A DNA stretch of 41,846 nucleotides. Source: Bacteroidota bacterium. GTDB taxonomy: Bacteria; Bacteroidota; Bacteroidia; Chitinophagales; Chitinophagaceae. Numbering within the stretch: the first letter of the stretch is position 1; each line of letters opens with the position of its first letter. This document shows, in pieces, positions 7,483-15,276 of the stretch. The notes beneath the pieces are model-generated. The model was not told the origin of the DNA and did no database searches. It saw only the letters and a program-made list of their open reading frames with translations. The stretch lies in assembly GCA_023409975.1 (NCBI GenBank), contig JAEYQO010000101.1:5001-46846 (forward strand), given 5' to 3'. The position numbers and the translations under genes are program-made.

Positions 7483-8277
7483 ATGAATAAAACCATATTT
7501 AATATAACAAAAATGGATTGCCCAAGTGAGGAGCAATTACTCCGTATGAAACTGCAAAACTTTGATACGGTAAAGTCATTGGAATTTGATATTCCCAATA
7601 GAAAACTAAATGTTTACCATAGTGGAAACCCAGAGCCGATTTTTTCAGCTTTGGAAAGCTTGAACCTAAATACAACGCTGATTTCAACCGAAGAAACTAA
7701 CGCAGTTGTTAAAACAGATACAAGCAATAGCCAACGGAAACTACTATGGACGGTATTGATTATCAATTTCGTTTTCTTTGGATTGGAAATGTTGTTCGGT
7801 ATTTTTTCCAACTCAATGGGATTGGTAGCGGATAGCTTGGATATGCTTGCCGATAGCATCGTTTACGCATTGGCTTTGTTTGCTGTTGGGGGTACGATTG
7901 CAAGAAAAAACAATATCGCCAAATTTGCAGGTTACTTTCAAATCCTGTTAGCCGTTATCGGTTTTGTTGAAGTTATCAGACGTTTTATCGGAATAGAAGC
8001 GATGCCAGATTTCAAAACAATGATTATTGTTTCTTTTTTGGCATTGATAGCAAACGTACTTTGTCTTTACCTATTGCAAAAGAACAAGAGTAAAGAAGCC
8101 CATATGCAGGCTTCGATGATTTTCACGTCAAACGATGTTATAATCAATTCGGGGGTTATCGTTGCAGGAATTTTGGTCAATTGGTTAAACTCGAGCTATC
8201 CCGATTTGATTATCGGAGCTATTGTATTTGTAGTAGTGGCAAGAGGGGCATATAGAATATTGAAATTGGCAAAGTAG
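7483..8277 (+). CDS. Cation transporter, CDF-type with HMA-like N-terminus
   Basis: This 264-residue protein starts with a degenerate heavy-metal-associated-like region (about 1-70, KMDCPSEEQ with one Cys instead of CxxC). A cation-diffusion-facilitator type membrane part follows with about six helices (about 85-260). The segment ADSLDMLADS carries the Asp pair typical of the CDF transport site. It should export a divalent metal across the inner membrane; the metal is not predictable. Codon use is much more AT-rich than in neighbouring genes, and such genes are common on mobile elements of Bacteroidota, so it was probably acquired. The direct repeats at 7230 and 8553 flank it, and a strong hairpin follows at 8412. 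Confidence 0.85.
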   Translation: MNKTIFNITKMDCPSEEQLLRMKLQNFDTVKSLEFDIPNRKLNVYHSGNPEPIFSALESLNLNTTLISTEETNAVVKTDTSNSQRKLLWTVLIINFVFFGLEMLFGIFSNSMGLVADSLDMLADSIVYALALFAVGGTIARKNNIAKFAGYFQILLAVIGFVEVIRRFIGIEAMPDFKTMIIVSFLALIANVLCLYLLQKNKSKEAHMQASMIFTSNDVIINSGVIVAGILVNWLNSSYPDLIIGAIVFVVVARGAYRILKLAK

Positions 8278-8411
8278 TCGTTAAGTTCCCTATTTTAACT
8301 AATAGAAACAGACAGGATAATGAAAATACAGGTATTAAGCTGTTGTGAAAGTATTTGAATAAAACGGAAGAACAAGGACGAAAGACAGAGTTTATCCTAT
8401 CAGTATTATGT

Positions 8412-8436
8412 GAAAAGGGCTTTGCAAGCCCTTTTC
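8412..8436 (+). terminator. Strong terminator after the cation transporter
   Basis: An 11-bp perfect stem (gaaaagggctt with aagcccttttc) and a 3-base loop, its right arm ending in TTTTC and followed by TCTT. Confidence 0.8.
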
Positions 8437-8552
8437 TCTTGTCCTGTAATCCCGATAGGGAATAAAATGTTTATTTGTTTTTGAGAAACAAAAAATTCGT
8501 ATATTTGGTTTGAGCTAACGGAAACACGTTGAAATACAAAGCAATAAGCACC

Positions 8553-8568
8553 GTTACCAAATCGTTAC
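8553..8568 (+). repeat. GTTAC-N6-GTTAC direct repeat, right copy (att-like)
   Basis: GTTACCAAATCGTTAC is the partner of 7230-7245, in direct orientation and with the same 6-base spacing. It lies 85 bases before the decayed lipoprotein start. Confidence 0.5.
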
Positions 8569-8648
8569 CGGACTTTTTTGATAATCTTTATAAAAGCTTA
8601 GTATTCAACCGATACAGCTTTTTCCTGAAAACTTTAAAATAAAAAACA

Positions 8649-9480
8649 ATGAAGAAGAAAAACCTTTTCATCCTTGGGGCTTTTTTGACCTTAGTTGCTT
8701 GTGAAAAAACCTCTAAACAACTACCATTCATACATCGCAGACATCTGCCTTAACTGCAGAGGATAGTACTATTATTGCAGCACTTAGTGACGCTGGCGCT
8801 TTGCATAACCAAAATCTTGATTATATCATTAGCCATCTAGTTGAAAACACTGATTAGTACAATTCAATTTCGGACTCTGCCAGTCGTACTAACCGCGTGC
8901 GAAATGACATTAAAGATCTTTCTCTAGAATTTGCAAATCTCTATCTAGACCCGACTCTCGAGGGATTGAAGACAGTGTACAAAACACAACAATGCTTGTA
9001 GGAATAATTGTGAATGGCTTATCCGATTTGTATGTATCAAATACCCTAAAGCAACTTGATGATTCAATTTCTTATCTAATTGAGTCATCTCAATCGATAG
9101 ATTACTTTTCTACAGAATCAGAACTTTTACTTAGTCGAAACATTTCACGCTTAAGTTACTATGAGAAAATTATGTTTTCTGCAGGTGTGAGCGTGGTACA
9201 ATCCTCATACTCATATTGGTCTAACTCTACCAATTGGGGTAAATGGCATGATTTCTGGACTTCTATTGGTGTATCAACCCCCTCTAGGCTAACAAGTACT
9301 CAACAGGGCGTAATTGCTGCTGATTGGGGAGGCGCAGTGAGTGGCGGTCTAAGTACAGGCATTACACTTGCTGCGGCTGGACCTGGGGGAGCGTTGGCGG
9401 GTTTTTTATTCGGTTCGGTTGCATACGGCACACTCGCTTCTGCCGAGGCATATGCCCTCAGTAAGATTTTCAATTTATGA
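8649..9480 (+). pseudogene. Decayed lipoprotein gene with glycine-zipper C-terminus
   Basis: The 5' end encodes a lipoprotein signal (MKKKNLFILGAFLTLVAC). The coding sense then passes through three frames: a shift between about 8715 and 8740, an in-frame TAG at 8855-8857, and a second shift near 8985-8992. Joined, they would give about 277 residues. The last open part (8992-9480, 162 residues) has Tyr/Ser/Trp-rich stretches and ends in a Gly/Ala-rich hydrophobic stretch (GGAVSGGLSTGITLAAAGPG and on to about residue 150). I do not recognise the family. A Gly-rich hydrophobic tail suggests membrane insertion, as in pore-forming or bacteriocin-like proteins, but this is inference. The breaks could be true decay or sequencing errors. 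Confidence 0.6.
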
Positions 9481-9683
9481 GAGATGCAGTCTTTTTTTCC
9501 ATCGTGTCTTTTTTGAGTGTAACTATAGGTATCGTCACCTTTGACTTAATTGATGATGGCATATTGGAAGGAAAAAGCTACGAGTATGTCGCCGCGACTC
9601 TTTGCTTCGAAATAGCTATGCTCTTCAGTTATTACTGCTTCCGGCTAATTAGAAATTATTCAAAAAAGGAACACCAGCACTAG
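9477..9683 (+). CDS. Small two-helix membrane protein
   Basis: This 68-residue protein has two predicted membrane helices (about 5-25 and 38-58) joined by an acidic loop (DLIDDGILEGKSYEY) and a basic tail. Its ATG overlaps the stop of the preceding frame as ATGA, so the two are probably translationally coupled. A small membrane protein coupled to an exported protein with a hydrophobic tail has the form of an immunity partner; that is a guess from layout only. Composition is AT-rich, as in the rest of the island. Confidence 0.5.
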   Translation: MRDAVFFSIVSFLSVTIGIVTFDLIDDGILEGKSYEYVAATLCFEIAMLFSYYCFRLIRNYSKKEHQH

Positions 9684-9754
9684 ATATTCTCGCTTTGATG
9701 GGAAAATCCTGAAGGCAAAGACACCTGCTGACGAACATATTTTACTTTTTTAGC

Positions 9755-9932
9755 ATCAGCTTCGCTTGACCTGGGCCTGCAGCCACCGGCTGCTTTTATA
9801 GGCGCCCGGGTAGCCCTGGAAGATGAGACCGGCGATGACTCCATATCACGAAACTTTCGTTTGTCGAGTTCCGCAGCATTGACGCTTCGTTGAAGATCAA
9901 GATACCAGTCGGCGGGTTCGACAATTACGCGG
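9755..9932 (-). pseudogene. Fragment of a second, diverged DEXH helicase gene
   Basis: The minus strand encodes VEPADWYLDLQRSVNAAEL and KRKFRD, then after a one-base deletion VIAGLIFQGYPGAYK and RWLQ. This matches residues about 680-730 of the helicase at 328-2784, but with many substitutions at DNA level, so it is not a recent copy. It marks the right edge of the AT-rich segment and sits directly downstream of the ligase gene, where a helicase gene is normally found in this family's operons. Confidence 0.75.
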
Positions 9933-9971
9933 CCTCAAAAATACAAGGTGATGGCCCCGATTTCACTTTTC

Positions 9972-9999
9972 AAAAAGCCAGCTCGTTTGACGAGCCAGC
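9972..9999 (-). terminator. Terminator downstream of the ligase
   Basis: A 9-bp stem with two G-U pairs (9977-9985 with 9991-9999) and a 5-base loop, followed on the minus strand by five T (9972-9976). It lies 60 bases after the ligase stop. Confidence 0.65.
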
Positions 10000-10059
10000 T
10001 TTATTCTTTGAGATACTTGAGGAACCGAGGGAAGGAAAGCATTCGCAGAAATAATAGTA

Positions 10060-11655
10060 TCAGGCTGTTCCGTACTGTCCAAGAAGCTGCTTCAGATCAT
10101 CTATGGTATTAATCTCATCTGAATTCTTATCCTGTCGCCAGCGTAACATTCTGGGGAAACGGACCGCAACGCCTGATTTGTGCCGGTTGGAACGGGAGAT
10201 ACCCTCGAAGCCAATTTCAAAAACCAGCTCGGGTTTTACAGTTCTAACCGGGCCGAAAGTCTCAAGAGAATTCTGTCTGATAAAACGATCCACGGCCATG
10301 ATCTCTTTGTCTGTGAGCCCGGAATAGGCGCGCGCAAATGGAACGAGCTGTTCTCCGTCGCGAACAGCGAAGGTGTAGGCTGTAAACAGACTCCCCCGCT
10401 TCCCGCTACCTTTTTGTGCATAGATCAGCACTGCATCGACGGAGAGTGGATCAATCTTCCATTTCCACCAGTCGCCTCTGCGGCGCCCAGCCTGATAGGT
10501 GCTGGCTTTACGTTTTAACATGAAACCTTCGCAGCCTCTTTCCCTTGCAGTGGTCATTAAATCCGAGAGTTCCTTCCATTCTTCAAACTGTACGAGTGGA
10601 GAGACTAAGAGATTGGGGTGATTAACCCTCGCTACCAACTGCTCCAGTAGTTTTCTTCGTTCTGAGAGCGGTTGCTGACGAAGGTCTTTGCCTTCCAGCT
10701 CCAGCAGATCATAAGCCAGGAAAACAACTGGCGCTGCGGCGAGTTGTTTTTTTGAAACTGACTTCCTGGTAACCCTTGTTTGCAGGTATTGAAAAGGCAA
10801 TGGCCGGTGATCTGCCCAGCTAAGTATTTCGCCATCCAGCACCACGCCGTCTGGTAGCTGGAAGAAAAACTGTTGAAATTCCGGAAAACGGTGGGTTATC
10901 AGCTCCTCTCCCCGCGACCAGACAAACAGGCTTCCCTGCCGCCGTATCATTTGTCCCCTGATACCATCCCATTTCCATTCGACCTGCCATTCTGAAGGGC
11001 TGCCCAGTTCCTCAGGCTCCTGTTCCAGAGCGTAGGCCAGGCAGAAGGGGTATAGTTTGGAGGCATCAACCTCAATAGAGTTTTCGTGGATGAGTTCTTT
11101 GAAGCTAATAGTGTAAGGATCCCAGTTGCCACTGATGAGATGTGCTATTTCCTGGACATCCTTCTCCGCATAGGCTGCGAGCGCCTGTATCAGAATATTC
11201 TGGGAAACGCCCATGCGAAATCCCCCGATGATGATCTTATTGAAAACAAAAACAGCGGGCTGGTCGAGGTGCGACCAAAGACGGTTGATGAAGGCAAATT
11301 TGTCTGATTCTGTACCTGACTGCAGTCGCCGTATTTCCAGCATCACCTGCGATAGCTCCGGGGATTCTCTTTCCGTTACAGCAGGGAGAATAAGTGAAAT
11401 GGTTTCTGCCAGGTCACCTACGGTGTGGTAGCATTCAGAGAATAACCATTCCGGCAATCCGGCTTTCTGGAGCGCCCAGGAGGACAAGATAGTGGTGTTG
11501 ACGAGCCTTTTCGGTCTTCTGCCAGTCAGGAGGGCGACCAGCCAGACTTTATCTGCATCAGGAGCTTGTTGCAGATACGTCACCAGTGCATCCCGCTTAT
11601 CAGTCGTGCGCGTTGTATTCTGAAGTTCCCGTACCAGTTTTGCAAATCGCTCCAT
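10060..11655 (-). CDS. ATP-dependent DNA ligase, damage-response type
   Basis: This 531-residue enzyme seals DNA nicks using ATP. It has an N-terminal all-helical domain (about 1-200), the nucleotidyltransferase domain with catalytic motif KWDGIR (Lys228), downstream motifs such as EGFMLKRK and GDWWKWKIDP, and an OB-fold ending in the FPRMLRWRQDK motif. Length and layout fit the ligase group that travels with an exonuclease, a DEXH helicase and PdeM and is linked to cisplatin-type damage response. In this window the helicase is separated by 7 kb, and a methyltransferase, not the exonuclease, lies just upstream (37 bases). The 3' end has a partial copy at 6851-7002. Confidence 0.92.
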   Translation of the reverse strand: MERFAKLVRELQNTTRTTDKRDALVTYLQQAPDADKVWLVALLTGRRPKRLVNTTILSSWALQKAGLPEWLFSECYHTVGDLAETISLILPAVTERESPELSQVMLEIRRLQSGTESDKFAFINRLWSHLDQPAVFVFNKIIIGGFRMGVSQNILIQALAAYAEKDVQEIAHLISGNWDPYTISFKELIHENSIEVDASKLYPFCLAYALEQEPEELGSPSEWQVEWKWDGIRGQMIRRQGSLFVWSRGEELITHRFPEFQQFFFQLPDGVVLDGEILSWADHRPLPFQYLQTRVTRKSVSKKQLAAAPVVFLAYDLLELEGKDLRQQPLSERRKLLEQLVARVNHPNLLVSPLVQFEEWKELSDLMTTARERGCEGFMLKRKASTYQAGRRRGDWWKWKIDPLSVDAVLIYAQKGSGKRGSLFTAYTFAVRDGEQLVPFARAYSGLTDKEIMAVDRFIRQNSLETFGPVRTVKPELVFEIGFEGISRSNRHKSGVAVRFPRMLRWRQDKNSDEINTIDDLKQLLGQYGTA

Positions 11656-11692
11656 GCCGGATCCATTCCAAACACATAAAGACTCTGCCAGA

Positions 11693-12490
11693 TCAGGCCG
11701 GCGCCTGCATCTCCAGTGTGTACATTAACGGCAGTACTCCTTTCAGCTTTTCTATTTGCCATTGTCCCGGAGCTGTCTCTGTCATGCCGGGAAAAATATT
11801 ATAGGGAGAGAAGTTCAGCTCCTCAAAATGCCTGAGTACGAGGTCCTCTTGCTGCAAGGCTCCAATCACCTCGGCCAGACCGTGGTTCCAGCTTACACTT
11901 TCCAGCGAGATATCTGCTGACCTGTCTGCGTAAGTACCCTGTTCAATTTCGATGATGGGATCCGATTTGAAGTAGGAATATTGAAAGAATTCAAGATCAT
12001 TATCCAACATCCAGATGACCGGATGAAACTCAGCAAATACAAATCTTCCGCCCGGCTTAAGACTTGATGCCACCACCGCAGCCCAGGGCTTCAGGTCGGG
12101 GAGCCAGCCGATGGTACCATAGGAGGAGAATACCAGATCGAATTGTTCGTTCAGCACCTTTCGGGTATCATAGACATTGCAGCAGATAAAACGGGCAGGC
12201 AGGTTAAGTTCCGTAGCCAGCCTTTCTGCTGAAGTCACTGCCTCATCTGAAAGATCGACACCCGTTACTGTTGCGCCCATCCTCGCGAGAGAAAGCGAAT
12301 CCTGTCCGAAATGGCACTGCAGATGCAGGATTGACTTGCCCCGTACGTTGCCCAGTAATCGGAGCTCAGGGGTATTCAGGGAGGATTTGCCCTCGCGAAA
12401 AGACCGAAGATCGTAGAACCCGGAATCCAGATGCGACTTAACTCTTGCATTCCAGAGTTCGCGATTTTTATCCAGATAGGAAGTGTCCAT
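11693..12490 (-). CDS. Class I SAM-dependent methyltransferase
   Basis: This 265-residue protein carries the SAM-binding motif ILHLQCHFGQDSLSLARMG and the acidic end of strand 2 (TGVDLS). Its middle part FSSYGTIGWLPDLKPWA fits motif IV of the Methyltransf_11/25 fold. The substrate is not predictable. The frame is open 12 codons further upstream (12526), but MDTSYLDKNRELWNARV is the usual N-terminus for such proteins. It ends 37 bases before the ligase ATG on the same strand, so the two may be cotranscribed. Confidence 0.85.
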   Translation of the reverse strand: MDTSYLDKNRELWNARVKSHLDSGFYDLRSFREGKSSLNTPELRLLGNVRGKSILHLQCHFGQDSLSLARMGATVTGVDLSDEAVTSAERLATELNLPARFICCNVYDTRKVLNEQFDLVFSSYGTIGWLPDLKPWAAVVASSLKPGGRFVFAEFHPVIWMLDNDLEFFQYSYFKSDPIIEIEQGTYADRSADISLESVSWNHGLAEVIGALQQEDLVLRHFEELNFSPYNIFPGMTETAPGQWQIEKLKGVLPLMYTLEMQAPA

Positions 12491-12540
12491 ACCCGTTACT
12501 GATTTAAGTAGCATGTAAAGTACCAATCGTAGCCGTATAA

Positions 12541-12572
12541 AAAAAGGCAGCTACTCCCCGTGAGTGCTGCCT
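12541..12572 (-). terminator. Terminator of the DUF892 gene
   Basis: Stem ggcagc (12546-12551) pairs with gctgcc (12566-12571), extended inside by actc/gagt after a single bulged T. On the minus strand a T run follows (A run at 12539-12545 on plus). It separates the DUF892 gene from the methyltransferase. Confidence 0.8.
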
Positions 12573-12603
12573 CTTGTGACGCAGAATGTATCTGCGTTGG
12601 AAA

Positions 12604-13485
12604 TTACATCTGCTCTTCTTCCATTTCTGCCATTTCCATTTCGCTACCTGCCAATGCTTCACGATTAACGGTCTGGGCCACCTGGGTAAGCAATTCATCA
12701 GTTTCAGATTCCTCTGAAAGAATCTGGTCGAAGATTTGTTCACATTCGGTGAGTCCCAGCGTACGGGCAAATGAACGAAGCGAACCATAGGCGGCTATTT
12801 CGTAGTGCTCTGCCTTCTGCGCACCAACGATAAGTGCTGCGTCCAGCGCCGGACCTTTATCCAGTTCTTCGATATGTTCTTTAGCTTCTTCTACGAGCCC
12901 ATCCATAGCGGGGCATTTCTTTCCGCTAGCGCGCATTTCCAGTGCCTCGAAAGCCTGTTCGAGGAGTGCTATCTGGTTTTCAGTCTGTTCACGGTGAAGG
13001 TCGAAACATTCTTTCAGCTCCGCATTTGTGGCTGCTTTGCTGACCTTTTTCAGGTTTTTGACCATTTGCTTTTCCGCATAAAAAATATCTTTCAGATTAT
13101 CCTTCAGGACGTCCATCAGCGACTCTGCCGGTGAAGATTGCTTTCTGCTGCGGGATGAAGTGCTTTTACCGTTGGAGCGGGAGGCAGTTGCACGACCATT
13201 AGCGGAAGCGCGGCTGGAGGACGAACGGTTGCTCGTCGTACTGCGACCATTTGTGCTACGCCCATTTGAAGATGCTTTAGTGTTCGATCTGCTGCCGGGC
13301 GATGATTTACTTCCTGAGCTGCTGCGGCTGGAAGAACCTGTTGAGCGACTACCCGTCGAAGAACGTCCTGAGGTGGATGCAGTCGATTTCTTCGTGCTGC
13401 TGCTACGAGAAGACGTTGATTTGCCGTTTGAAGATGAAGAACGTCCGGAGGTTCCTCTTGAAGATTGGCTGCGTGCTTTTTTCAT
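12604..13485 (-). CDS. Ferritin-like DUF892 (YciE-type) protein with Ser/Arg-rich tail
   Basis: This 293-residue protein has two clearly different parts. Residues 1 to about 120 are low-complexity Ser, Arg, Gly, Thr, Asn and Lys, strongly basic and probably disordered. From about 121 (ESLMDVLKDNLKDIFYAEKQ) a DUF892 ferritin-like four-helix domain begins, with the conserved YAEKQ segment, the KAEHYEIAAYG segment carrying acidic and His metal-ligand candidates, and an acidic C-terminus. YciE-type proteins are about 165 residues and are induced by stress; the 120-residue tail is unusual and could bind nucleic acid, as basic tails of some Dps proteins do. That is inference. It is monocistronic, with its own terminator. 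Confidence 0.88.
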   Translation of the reverse strand: MKKARSQSSRGTSGRSSSSNGKSTSSRSSSTKKSTASTSGRSSTGSRSTGSSSRSSSGSKSSPGSRSNTKASSNGRSTNGRSTTSNRSSSSRASANGRATASRSNGKSTSSRSRKQSSPAESLMDVLKDNLKDIFYAEKQMVKNLKKVSKAATNAELKECFDLHREQTENQIALLEQAFEALEMRASGKKCPAMDGLVEEAKEHIEELDKGPALDAALIVGAQKAEHYEIAAYGSLRSFARTLGLTECEQIFDQILSEESETDELLTQVAQTVNREALAGSEMEMAEMEEEQM

Positions 13486-13645
13486 AATAATTGGTTTAAC
13501 AATGATGATATCGGATAATGCTTATCAAACACTGTAACCATCGCCCACAGCAGAACAGATCAGATTGTTCCCAAGACATTGTTGTAAGAACAACCGGATC
13601 TTCCTGCGTAAGTTTTTATGGTTGTGTTATCTAAGTAGGTAGTAG

Positions 13646-13852
13646 TCATAAATTCAATTCGTGGCGCAGAATTTCTGGCCCGTTCCTCTCAAAAGGCCTT
13701 TCTGTGGTTTCCCTGCTGCGCGGGCCTTCGGTGGAGGGAAACTCTCCTCTAAGCCCCCTGCAACTATAGGGTAGCTCCAGTTCTTCCGGTGAGTTCACCG
13801 GCACCCTGCTGAACAGCACCCTTTTCAAAAAGTCTTTGACAGAATATTTCAT
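13646..13852 (-). CDS. Small hypothetical protein, 68 residues
   Basis: A 68-codon frame starts MKYSVKDFLKRVLF and becomes polar and charged (Arg/Glu/Pro). Its ATG lies 6 bases after the stop of the disordered protein upstream, with an AG-rich AAGATAAAG before it, which suggests cotranscription. No family is recognised and the C-terminal half has little structure. It may be a real small gene or chance. Confidence 0.4.
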   Translation of the reverse strand: MKYSVKDFLKRVLFSRVPVNSPEELELPYSCRGLRGEFPSTEGPRSRETTERPFERNGPEILRHELNL

Positions 13853-13858
13853 AGATCT

Positions 13859-14395
13859 TTATCTTATTGCGTTAGGATCCCAGCCGCTTTGACTGAAGAT
13901 ATCTCCGGAAGCTGAGCCGGTGGTAGGATTGGTATCAGGCTGCGGTGTTTCCCGCTGCGGCGTTTCCCTCTGGGGCGTATCAGGCTGTTCTGGTCTTGCC
14001 GGAGCCGGCTCTTCTCTTCCCGGATCTGGTTCCGTCCGTGGCGTCTGCGTACGTTCGATCTGCAGGTCATCTTGATTGCGTTCCTGGTGCATTTGCTCCT
14101 GCTGTTCGCGGATGGGCTCCATCTCGCGGTTTACATCGTAACCCGTTGCACCACCGCCACTTTGTTTATTCGCGGAGGTGTTCGAGGTATTCTGCGTGTT
14201 TGAGACATTAGAGTTGGTACCAGACGATTCGGAAGATGAGGCGCCCAAATGAACACCCTCCCTTCTGTAATCATCGTTTCCCTTTCTGGGTGGTTGATCC
14301 GGTGAAGGATTATTCGTGTTCAGTTGTTCGCTTTGCTGATCTCCAGTCTGCTGTTTCTTGTTCTCTTGTTGTGGGTTTTTATCTTGTTGCTGCAT
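13859..14395 (-). CDS. Disordered Gln/Pro/Asn-rich protein, 178 residues
   Basis: The protein is hydrophilic throughout: Gln/Asn-rich (1-60), Ser/Asn/Thr-rich (60-90), then Pro/Glu/Arg/Thr-rich with repeated PQRET units (about 150-165), ending FSQSGWDPNAIR. It has no signal peptide, membrane helix or known domain. Such hydrophilic proteins occur among stress genes in Bacteroidota, and the neighbours (DUF892 gene, response regulators) fit that, but the function is unknown. The ATG is preceded by the A/T-rich leader typical for the phylum. Confidence 0.65.
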   Translation of the reverse strand: MQQQDKNPQQENKKQQTGDQQSEQLNTNNPSPDQPPRKGNDDYRREGVHLGASSSESSGTNSNVSNTQNTSNTSANKQSGGGATGYDVNREMEPIREQQEQMHQERNQDDLQIERTQTPRTEPDPGREEPAPARPEQPDTPQRETPQRETPQPDTNPTTGSASGDIFSQSGWDPNAIR

Positions 14396-14640
14396 AGTGA
14401 GATGGTTTGTGAATAATTATGCTTCAAGTCTTAAAAAGCCGTGCCAGGCGGGCAAGACGGAGGGTTCAGGATCAAACATTAACGTTTGAGAACCCCTTGC
14501 TCACAGCGTGTTTTTCTTTCAATTTTAAAATTCTCAGTCTGTTCCCATCGAACTTTTAGAACAAAAAATATGTTTACTGCCGCGGCCGCCGTTCATATCG
14601 ACTTTATTATTTCTGTATCTTTACCTTCTAACTGAGGGGC

Positions 14641-15069
14641 ATGGAGGAAATTTTTATTCTAATAGCAGAGGACGATGCAGATGACCGGTTCCTGCTGCAG
14701 GCGGCTTTTGAAGAAAATGGGTTCTCGGACAAACTTCATTTTGTAGAAAATGGTGTTGAGGTTCTTGATTATCTGCATTCTTTCAAAGGAGCTGAAAAGG
14801 AGAAGCAGCTCCCGCGATTTATCCTCCTGGACCTCAATATGCCTAAAAAAGATGGCCGAGAGGTATTACGTGAGCTCAAACAGCATCCCGACCTGAGAAA
14901 AATTCCTGTAGTTATTTTCAGCACAACAAATAACGAGCAGGAGATGCGTCGCTGTTATGAGCTCGGAGCTAATTCCTATATCACGAAGCCTAACAGTTTT
15001 GAAAGTCTGTTGAAAACCGTAGCTGCTCTGAGAAGTTACTGGATGCACACTACAAGCGTACCCGTCTGA
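14641..15069 (+). CDS. Single-domain response regulator, Rcp1/CheY-like
   Basis: This 142-residue protein is one receiver domain. The acidic pocket is EDDADD near the start, the phosphorylated Asp lies in LLDLNMPKKDG, the Thr/Ser switch in VIFSTTNN, and the conserved Lys in YITKPNSF. The layout (DDADDR motif, long loop with YLHSFKG) is that of Rcp1-like regulators that pair with phytochrome-like or CHASE/PAS kinases. There is no output domain, so it relays a phosphate or acts by protein contact. A candidate partner is the CHASE3 kinase 5.6 kb downstream; this is inference. A weak -7 box (TATCTTTA) lies just upstream. Confidence 0.92.
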   Translation: MEEIFILIAEDDADDRFLLQAAFEENGFSDKLHFVENGVEVLDYLHSFKGAEKEKQLPRFILLDLNMPKKDGREVLRELKQHPDLRKIPVVIFSTTNNEQEMRRCYELGANSYITKPNSFESLLKTVAALRSYWMHTTSVPV

Positions 15070-15276
15070 TAGGGGTATAAATCAAAACCATCAGCTTTTA
15101 GGACTAAAAGGCACCGTATTTGTATTAAGGAGAGAAGATGTACTAAACAGTTGAGGCAATTCGTTTTATGAGACGGAGCGCTTCGAGCGTCAGGATGCAA
15201 TTTCAATGCACGCTTGGCGTTTTATTGTAAACTACAATCTTCATTGAATGAAGGTATTGTACAATTTAATACAGTT

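Larger units (their letters stand above)
8278..8648. other. Gene-free stretch after the cation transporter
   Basis: These 371 bases contain the terminator at 8412-8436, the right GTTAC repeat at 8553-8568 and an AT-rich leader before the decayed lipoprotein gene. A 12-codon frame beginning MKIQVLSCC at about 8320 might be the start of a lost thioredoxin-like gene but is too short to call. Confidence 0.5.
9684..10059. other. Gene-free stretch with helicase remnant and terminator
   Basis: No intact gene is present. It contains the diverged helicase fragment at 9755-9932 and the hairpin at 9972-9999, and lies downstream of the intact ligase. Confidence 0.6.

Noticed and set aside
8320..8358. 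A 12-codon frame MKIQVLSCC, possibly the start of a thioredoxin-like protein
   Set aside because: Too short, and no CxxC continuation in any frame.
13160..13537. A Leu/Arg/Glu-rich frame opposite the DUF892 gene
   Set aside because: It is the antisense of the Ser/Arg low-complexity tail.
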